From Nymphalis io (taxonomy: Eukaryota > Arthropoda > Insecta > Lepidoptera > Nymphalidae), in NCBI RefSeq assembly GCF_905147045.1, contig NC_065907.1:1798001-1862000 (forward strand): 64,000 bases of DNA. The letters run 5' to 3'. Made by a program: the position numbers and the translations under genes. Below are positions 38,096 to 50,705 of the stretch, one piece after another. Positions within the stretch are counted from its first letter, which is position 1, and each line of letters starts with the position of its first letter. The notes under the pieces were generated by a model. That model did no database searches. It saw only the letters and a program-made list of their open reading frames with translations, and was not told the DNA's origin.

Positions 38096-38194
38096 TATAA
38101 TTTGTGATAAGTGGTGAAGAATTGAATTCATTGGAGGCTTACAAAAGACTTTTTATCCTTACCGTTGAGCACGTGACGAATATATCATTATATA

Positions 38195-38330
38195 CCGTAA
38201 CAGCCTGTGAATGTCCCACTGCTGGGCTAAAGGCCTCCGCACCTCTTTTTGAGGAGAAGCTTTGGAGCTTATTCCACCACGCTGCTCCAATGCGGTGGTG
38301 GAATAAGCTCCAAATTGGTGGAAGAGACCA
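38195..38330 (-). mobile_element. SINE family A fragment ending in a fold-back
   Basis: Starts GTAACAGCCTGTGAATGTCC. After CACGCTGCTCCAATGC it turns back on itself: GGAGCTTATTCCACCAC is followed 13 nt later by its exact reverse complement. Confidence 0.8.
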
Positions 38331-38764
38331 GGTAATTACACTACCCGCTACTCCTGTTATATAATCCTAAGCAACCTCGCAGTCAAATTAACTAACGGTC
38401 GACTTGGTCTAAATCGATATATAACTGAACTAATTGGTTAATTAGTAACCAATTAGATTCGCTATAATGATATGCGTAAATAATAATTATATAATATGAT
38501 GAATATCGTAAAACAACAACGTGCGCTTGACTATTTCTTTGTTTTATCAAAAAATGTATATATTTACAAAATTTGACAAGGGAAAAAAATTGTGATTCTT
38601 TCGCTTGTTATGTTCAGGTCAGGATGATTTTCCAATTACAAATTAATAGATGTTATAAAAAGCTTTTCATGAAAAATACATATATACATAGAGAACACTT
38701 CGTAGTGATCGGTCAATTTGTTTCGAGGTCTCAAACATATATAATAGATTTTATATAATCATTA

Positions 38765-39065
38765 CCACGAGAACAGATCTCATCTACTTTTGGATAAAGG
38801 CCTCTCCAATGGCACGCCCTTGAGTGTGATCTTTAGGTTTTAATTTCCATCCGCTGCCAGCCATTTTTTGTATATCGTCACTTCACGTAGCTAGAGGGCG
38901 TCCTACGCTAAGCTTGCTAAGGCGTGGTCACCATTCCAGAACACGTCTACTCCAACCTATATCCGTCTAGCCCACCGCTAATTCAGCTTACTATTCCGAT
39001 GGGCTACGTCGATAACTTTGGTACTCTAACGGATCACCAAATTTGGTATTCGATCCAATGATAAT
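38765..39065 (-). pseudogene. RTE-type LINE remnant (end of reverse transcriptase ORF)
   Basis: The - strand from 39063 encodes STKVIDVAHRNSKLN and then GDHALASLA, matching the C-terminal part of insect RTE ORF2 (RxxTKVxDVAxRIxxLKWxxAGHI, then RVLEWRPR, then R.GRPxxRW). Several stops (for example after LVIR and after SKLN) show decay. Recognised from family pattern; no reverse transcriptase core remains here. Confidence 0.7.
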
Positions 39066-39439
39066 ATTTGTGTAAGCATTTATAATAATTATATTTTTCC
39101 TTCGTTAAGGTTTTTGTTTTTTTTTTCACGATGGAAAATTGTGAAGAATATCTGTTAGATTTCATATCTCAACTAAAAAGGGTACTTTAAACTTAAAAAA
39201 TGTAACTCAAATAACAAACCATACTAAGTCCATTTGGTTATTTACTTTTAACAAATACCTTAGAACGTAACTGCTCCAGATTAAATAAAAGTTAACTTTA
39301 AAATACGTAATAAAATATAAAGTATGACCGCGCATTACGAGAATAAGCGATATGGCACGAATGGTAACCTGGCAACTGTTATCAGCCCGTCTCGTGTACT
39401 CTAACGCAACACCGAGCTCTAGTGTGAGAAATGTGACAG

Positions 39440-39602
39440 GACCGCCATTACGACTAGAGGAGGCGACCGGTGGATGTCAAGAATAGCATGCTACGTGTTT
39501 GGTGGAGCGTTTTCCAATTATAAATATTTTCCTCGCCCGAATACCCACGTCTACTGGCGATCAAGCATGGAGTCAATAGACAACGAAGACACCATCGTCG
39601 TC
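39440..39602 (+). CDS. Candidate first exon (5' UTR plus MESIDNEDTIVVPL)
   Basis: A stretch that is richer in GC than its surroundings (about 39360-39600) leads to an ATG at 39567 in a good context (AAGCATGG). It encodes MESIDNEDTIVVPL before a possible donor (CTAAGTGTATAT). This could be the start of another + strand gene with a long first intron, or chance. I found no following exon. Confidence 0.22.
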
Positions 39603-39884
39603 CCTCTAAGTGTATATATAAACTGCCTAATTTTAATTATCTTATTTATGACTTCATTATAATACATAACCGTTACACATTATAATACCGTAAAGGTATC
39701 AGAAAAAAAAGGTTAATTGTCATGTGCAATAAGTAGGTATAGCTGTATTCTATGAAATTTAATGACGGGATGTATTCGCTGCTTATAAATAAATTGAAAA
39801 CAATCGTTTTTACATAGGTTAATCAGTAAATAAAAAACTCAAACATCGATAAAATATACATATATTAAGCAATCCTAAATTTAT

Positions 39885-40140
39885 TGGTAGGGCTTTGTGC
39901 TAGCCCGCCTGGGTAGATACTACCTACTCATCAGATATTCTATTGCTAAACTTAGTATTGTTGAGTTTTGGTTTGAATGGTGCAAGTGTAACTACAAGTA
40001 AAAGGCATAAGAGACTTAACATCTTGATGGCTATTTTTAAATGATTAAAATTTCTTACATCGCCAATGTCTACAGGCGGTGGTGAATACTTGCCTAGATG
40101 GCCAGATGGCATTTACCTATCTACCTACATAAAACAAAAA
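39885..40140 (+). mobile_element. Family B copy, diverged
   Basis: GGTAGGGCTTTGTGCTAGCC, TACTCATCAGATATTCTATT, AATTTCTTACATCGCCAATG, ending CTACATAAAACAAAAA. Confidence 0.7.
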
Positions 40141-40869
40141 CCTTAAAAAGAAACCAGGATTCAAATTACCGGTTTTGTACATTTACAAATAAACAACCAA
40201 ATAAATATTCACAAGATTTATTACCACACATAGGTATTTAAGTAAAATGAAATACATATTTATTATTTTTCGTCTTCTATGGAATTTTAGTAACCCCATA
40301 TTATGTGTATACACTACTACTATATAACTGATACGATAAATCAATGAATATTTTATTTTTACGCTATCACTTTCTACAAAACATATAAAATGGAATTTTA
40401 ATTTAACGAAGCTCGAAGTTTATAATGTTTATAAATTAATAATGATAAAAACAAGTTATAAAAACCATTTACAAAACAAAGATATTTTTTCCAGTAATAT
40501 TGATATTTTTTTATTCAAAAGCTAAAATTGATAATCGGTTCTACATATCAATGGAAGTGTCAAAAATCGATTCGTAGATCAAAATACGATAGTGTACTGA
40601 CACATTACATCTATCAAAAAGTAATAACCAAATGGTTTTGTAGAATAAAATTTAAAGTTTTTTTATAGTACGTAATGCTTAAGAAAATTTGAAATTTTAT
40701 ACCTTTCAAGATAAATGTTGCTGTAAAATGTAGCAACCCTCTTAAAATTAAAGTGAAATGGAAAGCGTAGTGCAAAGTTGGTGGTGAATATTTTAAGAAT
40801 TGGATTTTTCATAGCAAGAAATAGGGCTGGGCTACGTTGGTATTGTTACAATACTTGAGAGAATCTCAG

Positions 40870-41035
40870 TTTTTTTTTATAGAATAGGTAGGCTGACAAG
40901 CATATGGGCCACCTGATGGTAAGTGGTTACCAACGCCCATAGACATTGGCCTTGTAAGAAATTTTAACCATCGCTTACATCGCCAATGCGCCACCAACCT
41001 TGGGAAATATATTACACAAAGCCCTACCACCATTA
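40870..41035 (-). mobile_element. Family B copy with internal deletion
   Basis: TTTATAGAATAGGTAGGCTG, GGGCCACCTGATGGTAAGTG, CGCCACCAACCTTGGGAA, then a direct jump to TTACACAAAGCCCTACCACC. Confidence 0.75.
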
Positions 41036-41502
41036 AAATATTCTATCCTATTGAGGTTATCCGGAAAGAAACCAAAGTTTACTAACATAACCTAAATGTG
41101 CATATAACTGGCAGACATATGTGGCAGTGGGCTTATAATGCATTTCAACTGATGGCCGTTGGTGATTATATAATATTGTAACCGAGATGGCAATTGCGGA
41201 TTCAAACCTGGGTAATTTTCATTGGCTTTATTTGTGTTTAATTCGATAGTATCTCTTGCTCGGGGAGGAAAAGATAACAGAAATAATCAGGTGACCTTTC
41301 CACGTCCTGCAAGCCTAACGCTCTCGTTTGGAAAAATCAACACAATATACGCATTCACTGTATCCGCCAGTGGCTAGTGACGTCACGCAAACGAACGTGA
41401 CAAGAATTCGTAGGGCGCGTGATTCAGAGTCCCAGAAGGTTCAAATATCAAGATGGAGTCTATTTTCACTACGCCCAGTGATAAGGACTTGTTGTAAAGT
41501 AA

Positions 41503-41797
41503 AGTAACAGCCTATAAATGTCTCACTGCTGGCTCTCAATTTCGAGGAGAGGCGTAAAGATTATTCCATCACGCTGCTCCAATGTGAGTTGTGGAAGCAG
41601 GTGGCAGAATTTCAATTATATTAGCCACGTGCAAGTTTCCTCACGTTGTTTTCCTTCATCTCCAAACACGACATGAATATAAATATAGATTAAGCACATG
41701 AAAATTCGGTAGTGCTTACCCGGGATTGAACTCTCAATGTTCAATTAAGATTCGCGTATTCTCAGAGAATTCCCGTAGTCACTGGGTCATTTCAGCT
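41503..41797 (-). mobile_element. SINE family A, diverged
   Basis: Tail-side AAGTAACAGCCTATAAATGT at left, head GGGTCATTTCAGCTC at right, with a small internal insertion in the head (about 41755-41780). Confidence 0.78.
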
Positions 41798-42702
41798 CTC
41801 TAAGACTAGTACGGTCAACGGTATTTAACAGAAAAAAAAATCGCTTAGCTCTGAGCCATGCATGGTGCAATAATTGTTCTACAAGCTTACCCGCAAACAA
41901 TTTTGTTTAATTTCGATATACGTGTATAATTACGTGTACAATTATTAAGATTAATGTCAATATAAAACTATTCTAGATACTTGATAATAAATGATGGATA
42001 TTAGCACTTTGTTAGTAAATTAAATAAATTAAGCGATTTAGTAAGACTTACTCGCATTTCACGTAATGATGTCTGACCTACTTACTCCAAAAATATCCTG
42101 ATATATTCGCATTTAGTTACATTTTAGATGTACCTTAATAGGCAATTTATTTATTAGTGTTGCTGATTTAGTGTTAGGAAATCTTAGGTAATTACAATTA
42201 AAAAAGGAAATGCTGCTGACTTTATTGCTACCATTTTACGAAGTCATAATGTGTACAGTAGCTATTATTTCTTTTTAAGTTTAATCCTAATATAATTAAT
42301 TAAATCCTTACTGGACATATATATTATACATATATGATAAATTACCTTACAATGTTACTTTTTTCGATAGTATTAAGACATTTCAATTTTGCATAAATTT
42401 GGATTTAAAATTCTTAAAGAATGGACCGTTTTCTTTCATAGTTCATGTTCTAAATTTAAAAATATTTTTTTAATGGTCGTAATCGAAAAAGGTTTTGATT
42501 AGGGTTCCGCTTACAATTATCTGAACAAATATAATAATAATACAATATATTTTTATTTTTCCAGCGAGTGTAATTTTTTGAAAAATAAAAAATACTATAT
42601 ATGGAAAAACATATTTTGATTATACACGTCATTTATTATTCATATTCTGTTACTCTATTTTATTTACAGATAATATGATTTTCAATAATACTTCGATTTA
42701 GT

Positions 42703-42990
42703 TTTTTTTGTTTTTTTTTTTTTTTTTTTAATATATAATAGAGGTGGGTGGACGAGCATATGAGCCACCTGATGGTATATGGTCACTGACGCCGTTAGAC
42801 ATTAGCATTGTAAGAAATATTAACCATCGCTTATATCGCCTTCAATCCCTTGTGCCAGTAATTACATTGGCTCACTAACCCTTCAAATCGTAACACAACA
42901 ATACCAAGTACTGCTGTGTTGCGGTAAAATATCTAATGAGTGAGTGGTACCTACTCAGACGAGCTTGCACAAAGCCCTACCACCAGTATT
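42703..42990 (-). mobile_element. Family B, near full-length with long poly(A) tract
   Basis: A T-rich run of about 28 nt at 42703-42730 is the reversed poly(A). Then GAGGTGGGTGGACGAGCATA through GACGAGCTTGCACAAAGCCC. The long tract suggests a fairly recent insertion. Confidence 0.82.
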
Positions 42991-42994
42991 AAAT

Positions 42995-43870
42995 AAAATA
43001 TTATTTTAAGCATTTTTGGTTAAATTATTTGCATATTTCTTATATATTTATTTTATTACCACTATAATATTAGTCTTTGATGTAAAGGTTAATATTAAAT
43101 GTAGACCATCTGTAAATTTAAAAAGTATAAAAGCTTATCTTTGTTTTTTAAAAATTTATATTAATTATTGCTTGTATTACAAGTACATTCACTGAAATCA
43201 CATTCGATTAACAACAGTTTTTTAATACATAACGCATACGTGTTTGCGCACACACACTTGTGCAAAACATTACTACAAAATCCAAAGAGACATTTTTTAT
43301 TCCAGTACAAAAATTATGTCAAAATCAGCTTGATCTATTGTTAAATTCACACAAATACTACTTAGAGGTTAATTTTTATAATAACACGTAAATAATTAGG
43401 ATATAATAACTAAAATATTAATAAACCGAAGTGCTAATTTCATTTGTATGCTGTCGTCGTTATTTTGAGTTATATGAAAATGTCGAACAAATACGTCAAT
43501 TCGCTTTTGTCACGTTTCGGCGTTTTTTATTTGTCGCCGAAGTCATTAGCTCGTTGTTTGTCCATTGTGTTGATTGGGAAAAACAATTGAGTGTGACTTC
43601 CTAACAAAACATGAACAGTTGGGACGGTTCGAAATGTTGTCATTTGTTATATATTTATTTTATAATAATAAAATGTCAAATATGTTTTTCGTAGTTCATT
43701 TCATGTCCATTGAAAATTGTTTCATTATTCGTTTATTATAGTATAAGTCTGATATGTAATTTGAATAAAGTAATAAGCGAGCGAGCGAATATAAAACTTT
43801 CAAAGTATTAGATGCAAAACTAATTAGATATAATTAAAAAAAAAACAATTTCCAAAGAATCTCTTTTAAT
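42995..43870. other. AT-rich intergenic DNA
   Basis: No coding or repeat signal recognised. 43490-43600 is slightly less AT-rich but has no open frame of note. The neighbouring gaps 40145-40865, 41800-42700, 44210-44875 and 45060-45555 are similarly empty. Confidence 0.5.
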
Positions 43871-43885
43871 AAACCTTATCAAAAA

Positions 43886-44196
43886 AGCCGAGATGGCCCA
43901 GTGGTTCGAACGCGTGAATCTTAACCGACGATCGTGGGTTCAAACCCGGGCAAGCACCACTGAATTTTCATGTGCTTAATTTGTGTTTATAATTCATCTC
44001 GTGCTTGACGGTGAAGGAAAACATCGTGAGGAAACCTGCATGTGTCTAATTTCATTGAAATCCTGCCACATGTGTATTCTACCAACCCGCATTGGAGCAG
44101 CGTGGTGGAATAAGCTCCAAACCTTCTCCTCAAAAGGGAGAGGAGGCCTTAGCCCAGCAGTGGGACATTAACAGGCTGTTACTGTTACTGTTACTG
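43886..44196 (+). mobile_element. SINE family A, full-length reference copy
   Basis: Best-preserved copy. It starts GCCGAGATGGCCCAGTGGTT (A box), then B box GGGTTCAAACCCGGG, and a ~300-bp body with the CATCGTGAGGAAACCTGCAT and AGCAGCGTGGTGGAATAAGC blocks. The tail is a (TGTTAC)n run at 44176-44198. Target duplication TTATCAAAAA at 43876-43885 and 44197-44206. The head is tRNA-like, so an internal pol III promoter is expected. It is not a tRNA gene. Confidence 0.9.
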
Positions 44197-44879
44197 TTAT
44201 CAAAAATTGTAATATTTATTTGATTAGTTAGTTTGTCTTAGATCTTAAATATGTTACATATATTTAATATTATCATTTGTCATAGGAAAAACATTGTCAA
44301 TAGTGCTTGCTTGAATTTGATACCAAAATATTTAATTTAAATAGGTCATTTAGTTTTAATACTTTGTTTTTCTACTTTAATATTTATTTTCCTTATTACT
44401 GCTAGTCTTTATGCCACTACAAAGAAACTACTTCCTACATCTGTTTCCTTATCCATGAATAAACATTAACTTTTATTCCGGATTTCGGTAGAAGGCACTT
44501 ATATTTTAATGAGAGAGTCGCAGGGGTGAGATAAGCTCCAACCTTCGGGAAAAATTAGAAATTTTCGGTTTTAGAATTGGAAAGCTTTTCATACATCATT
44601 CCGTGGATATATATGTAAGTGTAGCTAAAAATCACAAAATAGATGACCGAGAGTAATAATGCATACTACAATAATATATGTGTAAAATAATACATTTAGG
44701 GTTTTACCTATAAATGTTGGTCTTTCGAACATCAATTATGACAAAAAAAGAAGTAATTGCTTATATAACCATCCACTATTGCTTAGCGGATGTTTATGAA
44801 TAAGGCCGTTAATATTTATAATAAAAGACACTGTGGAGTAGGAAAGGTTATGTTATGTCACGGCATACGAAGCGATCTT

Positions 44880-45055
44880 ACCCACTAAGTTGAGGTGAGA
44901 AGGGAAATGACATCTTAGTTCCCAAGGTAAGTGGTTCAATGGCGATGTAAGAGTTGGTTAATATTTCTGGCAGTGCCAATGACAGCAGTGAACAGTGGTG
45001 ATCATTTACCTTCAAGTGGCCAAATTTGTCGGCTGCCGATTCTATAAAAATATTT
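44880..45055 (+). repeat. Family B, 3' half, diverged
   Basis: GACATCTTAGTTCCCAAGGT, GGCGATGTAAGAGTTGGTTA, CTTCAAGTGGCC, GATTCTATAAAAAT. Confidence 0.65.
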
Positions 45056-45569
45056 TATATAATTTTATCAAATTACTGGATCCGATATAGTTCAGTTAAA
45101 TAAATAAATGGACTTGATTTAAGATCGCTACAAATCCGGCCATGCACCGCTGATTTTTTATGAAGTTCTGCAATATGTAACTATCCAAAACTTGGTATTA
45201 TTTTTCGGAAAATACTCCAAACCTTCTTTAGAAGAGAATTCAACTTGCAATACGCATTCATATGCAGTTACTTAAAAAAACTCATCAAAAATGTAATATT
45301 CAAAAAAAAAATTGATTATTTCAAAAATGCTCTATATGCTATGTTAATTATTTATATTACGTTAAAGAACCGTCCCGTTATGCTATACTCTGATATCAAA
45401 CATAGCACAAAACCAATTAACTCACATGTCGACAACTTTAATATAGAATATTACAAAGGCTCATAAATTGAGTGCTTTATGGAGAGGAAATTAATAAAAC
45501 GACCTTAAACTAGTCACAACTCGCAGTTGCGGTTGCTTAATTACATAATATTTTTACTAATCTTGCTTA

Positions 45570-45865
45570 CAGTAACAGCCTCTTAATGTCCCACTACTGG
45601 GCTAAGGCCTCTTCTCTATTTTGAGGAGAAGGTTGGGATCTTATTCCACCACGCTGCTCCAATGCGAGTTGGTAGAATACACATGTGGCAGAATTTTAAT
45701 GAAATTAAACACATGCAGGTTTCCTCACGATGTTTTCCTCCACCGTCAAGCTCGAGATGAACACTAATTAAGCACATGAATATTCAGTGGTGCTTGCCAG
45801 GGCTTGAACCCACGATCATCGATTAAGATTCACGCGTTCTAACCACTAGGCCATCTCGATATAAT
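45570..45865 (-). mobile_element. SINE family A, near full-length
   Basis: Left end AGTAACAGCCTCTTAATGTC, right end AGGCCATCTCGAT. Target duplication ATCTTGCTTA at 45560-45569 and 45866-45875. Confidence 0.86.
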
Positions 45866-46204
45866 CATCTTGCTTATCTTCTGTCTAATCTTCTCTCTAA
45901 TTGTAACGGCTGTCCATTCCATCGGCGTAAGACTAAAAGTTACATCTGTGTTTTGCAGACAAACTTTCCCCGCACACCAGATATGCGTCTCTAACAGCTT
46001 CCGTATAATGGAATGGCAATATTTAAAGTATAGTGGCGATGAGTTAAGATAGAAAGAGATGACTAGTTGTTTTGCAGTTCGGGCTTGCATTCATATGGTG
46101 GCACGAGAAGAGTAGTCATTTCAATACTTTACTTTGTGTGAAGAAGCTGTCCATTTTAAAGAGACACTGCTCAGCCAGCCAGCTAGAAAAAATGCTCCAA
46201 TAAT

Positions 46205-46312
46205 TGTTAGCTCCACACTATTTGAGCGTGCCTATGCCTGTGGCAGTGGTGACCACTTTCCATCAGGTAACCATTTTGCTAGTCTGTCTACCTATTATAT
46301 ATTGCTTCAATA
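46205..46312 (+). repeat. Family B, 3' fragment
   Basis: GCAGTGGTGACCACTTTCCA, TCAGGTAACCATTTTGCTAG, GTCTACCTATTATAT. Confidence 0.5.
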
Positions 46313-46375
46313 TTTATAATATTTTTTCAGCTTAATAATCACATCAAACTAATATTATAAATGTGGCAAATGTTT

Positions 46376-46535
46376 GTTTTAGTAGGGGGGAGGAGTTTTA
46401 TGTACCCTAGATTCCTGACAACGTGTATACAATAATATGTATGTAATTTAAGATTGGTTAAGTTGACACGTTTAAGCGAAACAAATAAACAAACAAACTC
46501 ATCTTTGCACTTATAATATTAGTAAGGATTTTCCA
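46376..46535 (+). repeat. TE 3'-end-like fragment
   Basis: GGTTAAGTTGACACGTTTAA, GCGAAACAAATAAACAAACA, CTTATAATATTAGTAAGGAT: a widespread lepidopteran element ending. Class uncertain, with no coding part nearby. Confidence 0.45.
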
Positions 46536-46539
46536 GTAG

Positions 46540-48690
46540 TAGTTAGCAGATTTTGTCATAGCGAGTTACAACAAACAGGATAAAAAAATTCTCCATGAAA
46601 AAAATACATAGTGCCAACTTTCTTGGTGATCGTTCAAACAATCTTAAGAAGTCCATTAATTTCAAATATATACGAGTACACAGTTTCTTTAGGTATGAAA
46701 TGTAATAACGATAGGCACTATTTAACTTTATTTTAAAGTTGTTTCATAGGGAACGCCATAAAACCTAATTCGAAATAGGTACATACCTAGGTAAACAAGT
46801 AATAAATTTATTAAAGGTTAATTTCAGAACCGTATAAACGATCGATATTGTTCTAATAAACATTGCTTACTCTCATTGTTTACTTCAACAACGTAATGGT
46901 TAGAGAACGCAATCACATTTTATTTTCTATGAAATGAGTTTTGCTCTAAAAGTTTATAGTTTTATTATTTTTAAATATATAGTATACAGCGAACGGAGCA
47001 TCAGAGATCGAAATATGAATATCTTTTAAAAAGTATTAACAGTGCACGTGACATAACGTCATGAAATTTACTCACTTCAATTCACACTAGATATGTTCAA
47101 TAAAAAATCCCTAAATCTTCATAACATGCATAACATACATTTTTCATTGCATGTTATGCATACATTTTTCATTGAATATAATAATATCCTGGGACATTAT
47201 TCACAAACTGCCATTTGATCCCAAGCTAAGCAGAGCTTGTACTATGGAAACCAGACAACTGCTATACTACATATACTATTTTTCTTTTTTTGTAAATACA
47301 CACTTATATATAATTACATGGCAAGTATCTACCAACCACGCCAACCGGCCCGTCTAATTATATTATAAGACAGGTTTTTAATTTTAGAATGTAAAACACA
47401 GTATTAGATACATGCTTTAAGTTTGGCTATTAAAAAAAGTTTGTTCGTAGAAATGAAAAAAAGTTCTAAAGACCTATAAAATCTTTGTCGTATGTTCGTG
47501 AAACATCAAATTTCGTTAAACAGTCTTTACTCATTTTACGTCTTTGATAAAAAAGTAATTTACGTTAAACTTTTCTTCAGTATTAATCATTTGTCATTAA
47601 ATATATAGGCTTCAGTTTTTGTTATTAAGTTTATTATTTGTTTTCTATAAGATTGAGTAGATACCACCCAGTCGCCTATTCTACCGCCAAATATAAATGT
47701 TTTACATCAATACAAATACTTAAATGGCGAGTAAGCTAGAGTAATTACATTAGAAATAACAAAATCTTAATTCCTATAGTTGAAGATGGAGTAAAGATAA
47801 AGTGTTATTGCTCTTCTAGAAGTGCACATGACTATTTATAATGAGGTAGTCATTTGCTCAACGTCAGAGAACGTTTTACGCATATATAATAAAATACCGG
47901 AAAATATAATGAATTTACCATTAAATAAATTATAAAATTGTATTTAGTAATTATCAATAAATCTTATATGCTTGGATTTTAGCTCGGGTTTCAAGAAATG
48001 ACTCTTCAGGAACAATAATTGTGAATACTAAACAAATTGTAAATGAGATTTATTTAAAAAAGAAATTTTCTTATTACTATATAACTAGTTATTTTTTTCT
48101 TTTTTCTTACTGTGTTCTCGCTTGAGGCTGCTTTCCGAAATAGTTACTATTCAAATACGTTTTATTGTAAAGCTTATTTGAATAAATACATTTACTCGTC
48201 TACTAATGTATAGTAGATGTTTATATATATATATACGAGCTTTAGTGCTATTTATTTAAAAAAAATGGAAATCAGGTTTGAAGTAAAATGTTCAAAACGT
48301 GCAAATACATATATATGTTTTCCAAATTTTCAAAAATATTTTAATCGAATTTCGATCAGTCGACGAACGTTAGCTTGAAACCAAACGCTGAATTCTTGTC
48401 TTGAATATATTGAAATTATATGGCGTAAAAATTAGAAACTATTATACCTATATCGGTTAAATAAAGATAGGTAATAAACAATCTGAGATAGAACAAAGAT
48501 TCTATTTCTTCAAGTCTAAGTTGGTCACTTAGGAATTGAACTTACAGAACCCTGCACTTCCATTGATGAAATTATCAAGTGGACTACAAATTTGTGCACG
48601 GTCGCTAAAAGTATCTAGCGCTGAAGGAAGCATTGTTTTACTGTGTTGCAAAGTTCAATATGTATATTTAAGGTTAAAGTATTTATTTTT
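46540..48690. other. AT-rich DNA with few features
   Basis: Holds the SINE C fragment (47187-47350), with a short direct repeat of TGCATAACATACATTTTTCATTG type just before it (47126-47175), and a decayed family B trace at 47640-47850. Otherwise nothing is recognised. Confidence 0.45.
47187..47350 (-). mobile_element. SINE family C with internal deletion
   Basis: Has ATCCTGGGACATTATTCACA and ACCAACCACGCCAACCGG, but the B-box segment between ACTTATATATAATTACA and TGGCAAGTATCTACC is deleted. Confidence 0.75.
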
Positions 48691-48694
48691 CAAT

Positions 48695-48920
48695 GACTCG
48701 GTTTGAGCTGACTTGGCATAGATAATATAACACTTGTATCTAAACTGAAGATTATAGTTTAAATTTGGGCAAGCATTAGCCAATTTTCATTGATGATAAT
48801 TAATTTTGTGCACGGCGATAAAGGAAAATATTTTGTGGAAGTCTGCACTTGTCGCTTAAAATTCTGCCACGTGTGTGTCCACTAATCCATTTGCCTTAGA
48901 ATGGTGGTGGAATAAGCAAA
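48695..48920 (+). mobile_element. SINE family A, old and decayed
   Basis: Recognisable phrases only: GGGCAAGCATTAGCCAATTT, CACGGCGATAAAGGAAAATA, ATTCTGCCACGTGTGTGTCC, GTGGTGGAATAAGC. Confidence 0.6.
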
Positions 48921-49364
48921 TTATAATAGAGCGGTAACCATGAGATTGAAAAAAAAGGAGACAAATAAAACGATGGATATACAAGAAAAGTGGGTGTAAG
49001 CAGCTGAAAGAAGCCTATGTGTCACAGGAAATGCTGATAACTAACGCAGAAAACGATGTGTTACATTAAGATGGCTAATACTTTTAGATCTAAACAAGTT
49101 TTTATGTATTCCTTTAGTTTCAGCAATAAAGATTATAAAAAAATCAAAAGCTGTAGACGAAGAAATGACAGTTTCGCCCCGCTTGTGATGTTTTCTCGTA
49201 TTATAACAACAAGAACCCTTACAATTTCCAATGAATTTCAAACTAAGTTTTATTGTGAACCCTTTGAGTATCGATAATGTGTATTTACAAAGGCGATTTC
49301 ATTTAATGGAGTGTGTCGCTTCTTAATATGAGACGTAGACATACGACGTACCTGGACGCGACAT

Positions 49365-49595
49365 TTATAAAGCGAATATCTTCCTTTGATTTTTTTATCG
49401 TTTGAAAAACGCATTACCCACGGGAACAGTGGTGGGGGGGTATGAGGGGTTCGCCGGTGTCAAAGGCGCCAAGTGCGCCCCGAACACCGGAATACCCACA
49501 AAAAACCAGCTGTACCCTTTCCGGGAACGCTTGCGCATGCTACCGTGACGCTCTGACGGCCGGCCCGCCTATGCCTAAGCGGATATCTTCCTGCA
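49365..49595. mobile_element. GC-rich insert with near-identical flanking repeats
   Basis: AAGCGAATATCTTCCT at about 49370 and AAGCGGATATCTTCCT at about 49576 (one mismatch) enclose about 190 bp of strikingly GC-rich sequence (GGTGGGGGGGTATGAGGGGT, GGCGCCAAGTGCGCCCCGAA). It is most simply a short retroposed fragment with target duplication. The + strand open frame at 49442-49633 is incidental. Confidence 0.5.
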
Positions 49596-50593
49596 TCAGC
49601 TTTAATTTTCATTTGTTCATAGCAAATTATTAAATCACATTTTTTAGGTTTTTTAATTACTGGCTACCCGATCTGGCTCCGCACAACGAGTAAGGTATAC
49701 GTTTTTATTGAAGGACTATTCGGTGTTTTTTTATTGATCGGCTTCATTTGCAAACTTACGGAGCAATACTCATACAAATAATATTTTTATTTGTTGAGAA
49801 GATTAATCTTATTGAACAGAATTATTATATAGCTCTGTCTGTTCACAGACATTGTCATTTCAAACTACGTAAAGCTTGGTCAGAATAATTGAACCCACGT
49901 AATCCACATTACATAAGCAGTCCGTATAGCTTAGTTATCGAGTACGGAATCATTGTGAAACATTATTATTCGGATTCGTATGCCGTGACGGCTTATGACA
50001 TGAAACTCTTATGCCATCATGGCCTCTCCGCCGCCACTATATATGCTGTTGTATTTGCGTCACGTATGTACTGAATGCAAATAATTGAAGAAACCCTTAA
50101 AATGTCTTCAAGTCAATAGAAACATAATACTAAGTTGCAGTTCTATGGATTTCCTTATATGTATTTATGGCTCTCTTGTATTAATGTATCAATACACGTG
50201 TAATTCATCGCAAATTTTCCATCACCATAAAATATTATGGTGTGTTTTACAAATGGAATAGTTGTAAGTTTCTATGTTTGCTATTCTATATTCAGAAAAT
50301 CACCAACAATTATCACAAAATTGTAATAATTTTAGTTGACAACTTCACGCTATACTCGAATCTTTGTCAAGAAAGTGTGTCAACATAAAAGTTGCTAATT
50401 ATCCTTTTGTGTAAATGCAACTTTTAACGGAGACAAATGATACACTTGTATGACTGGAAGTGGTTTGCCAGTGTTTTGTCTTGTGACCTTTAACTTAAGT
50501 GTTCCGCCAACCGTGGTATATAAATATGTAAGCCTAATGTAAAAATTGTGTGTATATTTTAATGATAATACAAGTCTATATTTCATATAGTAA

Positions 50594-50705
50594 AGAAACA
50601 GCCTGGTAATTTCCAGTACTGGGTTAAGGGCTACTCTCTTTTTTTTTAAGGCTTGGAGCTAATTCCACCACGCTACTCCAATGCGGGTTGGTGGATGTAT
50701 ATGTG
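50594..50705 (-). repeat. SINE family A, tail-side fragment
   Basis: AAACAGCCTGGTAATTTCCA, ATTCCACCACGCTACTCCAA, TGCGGGTTGGTGGATG. Confidence 0.68.
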
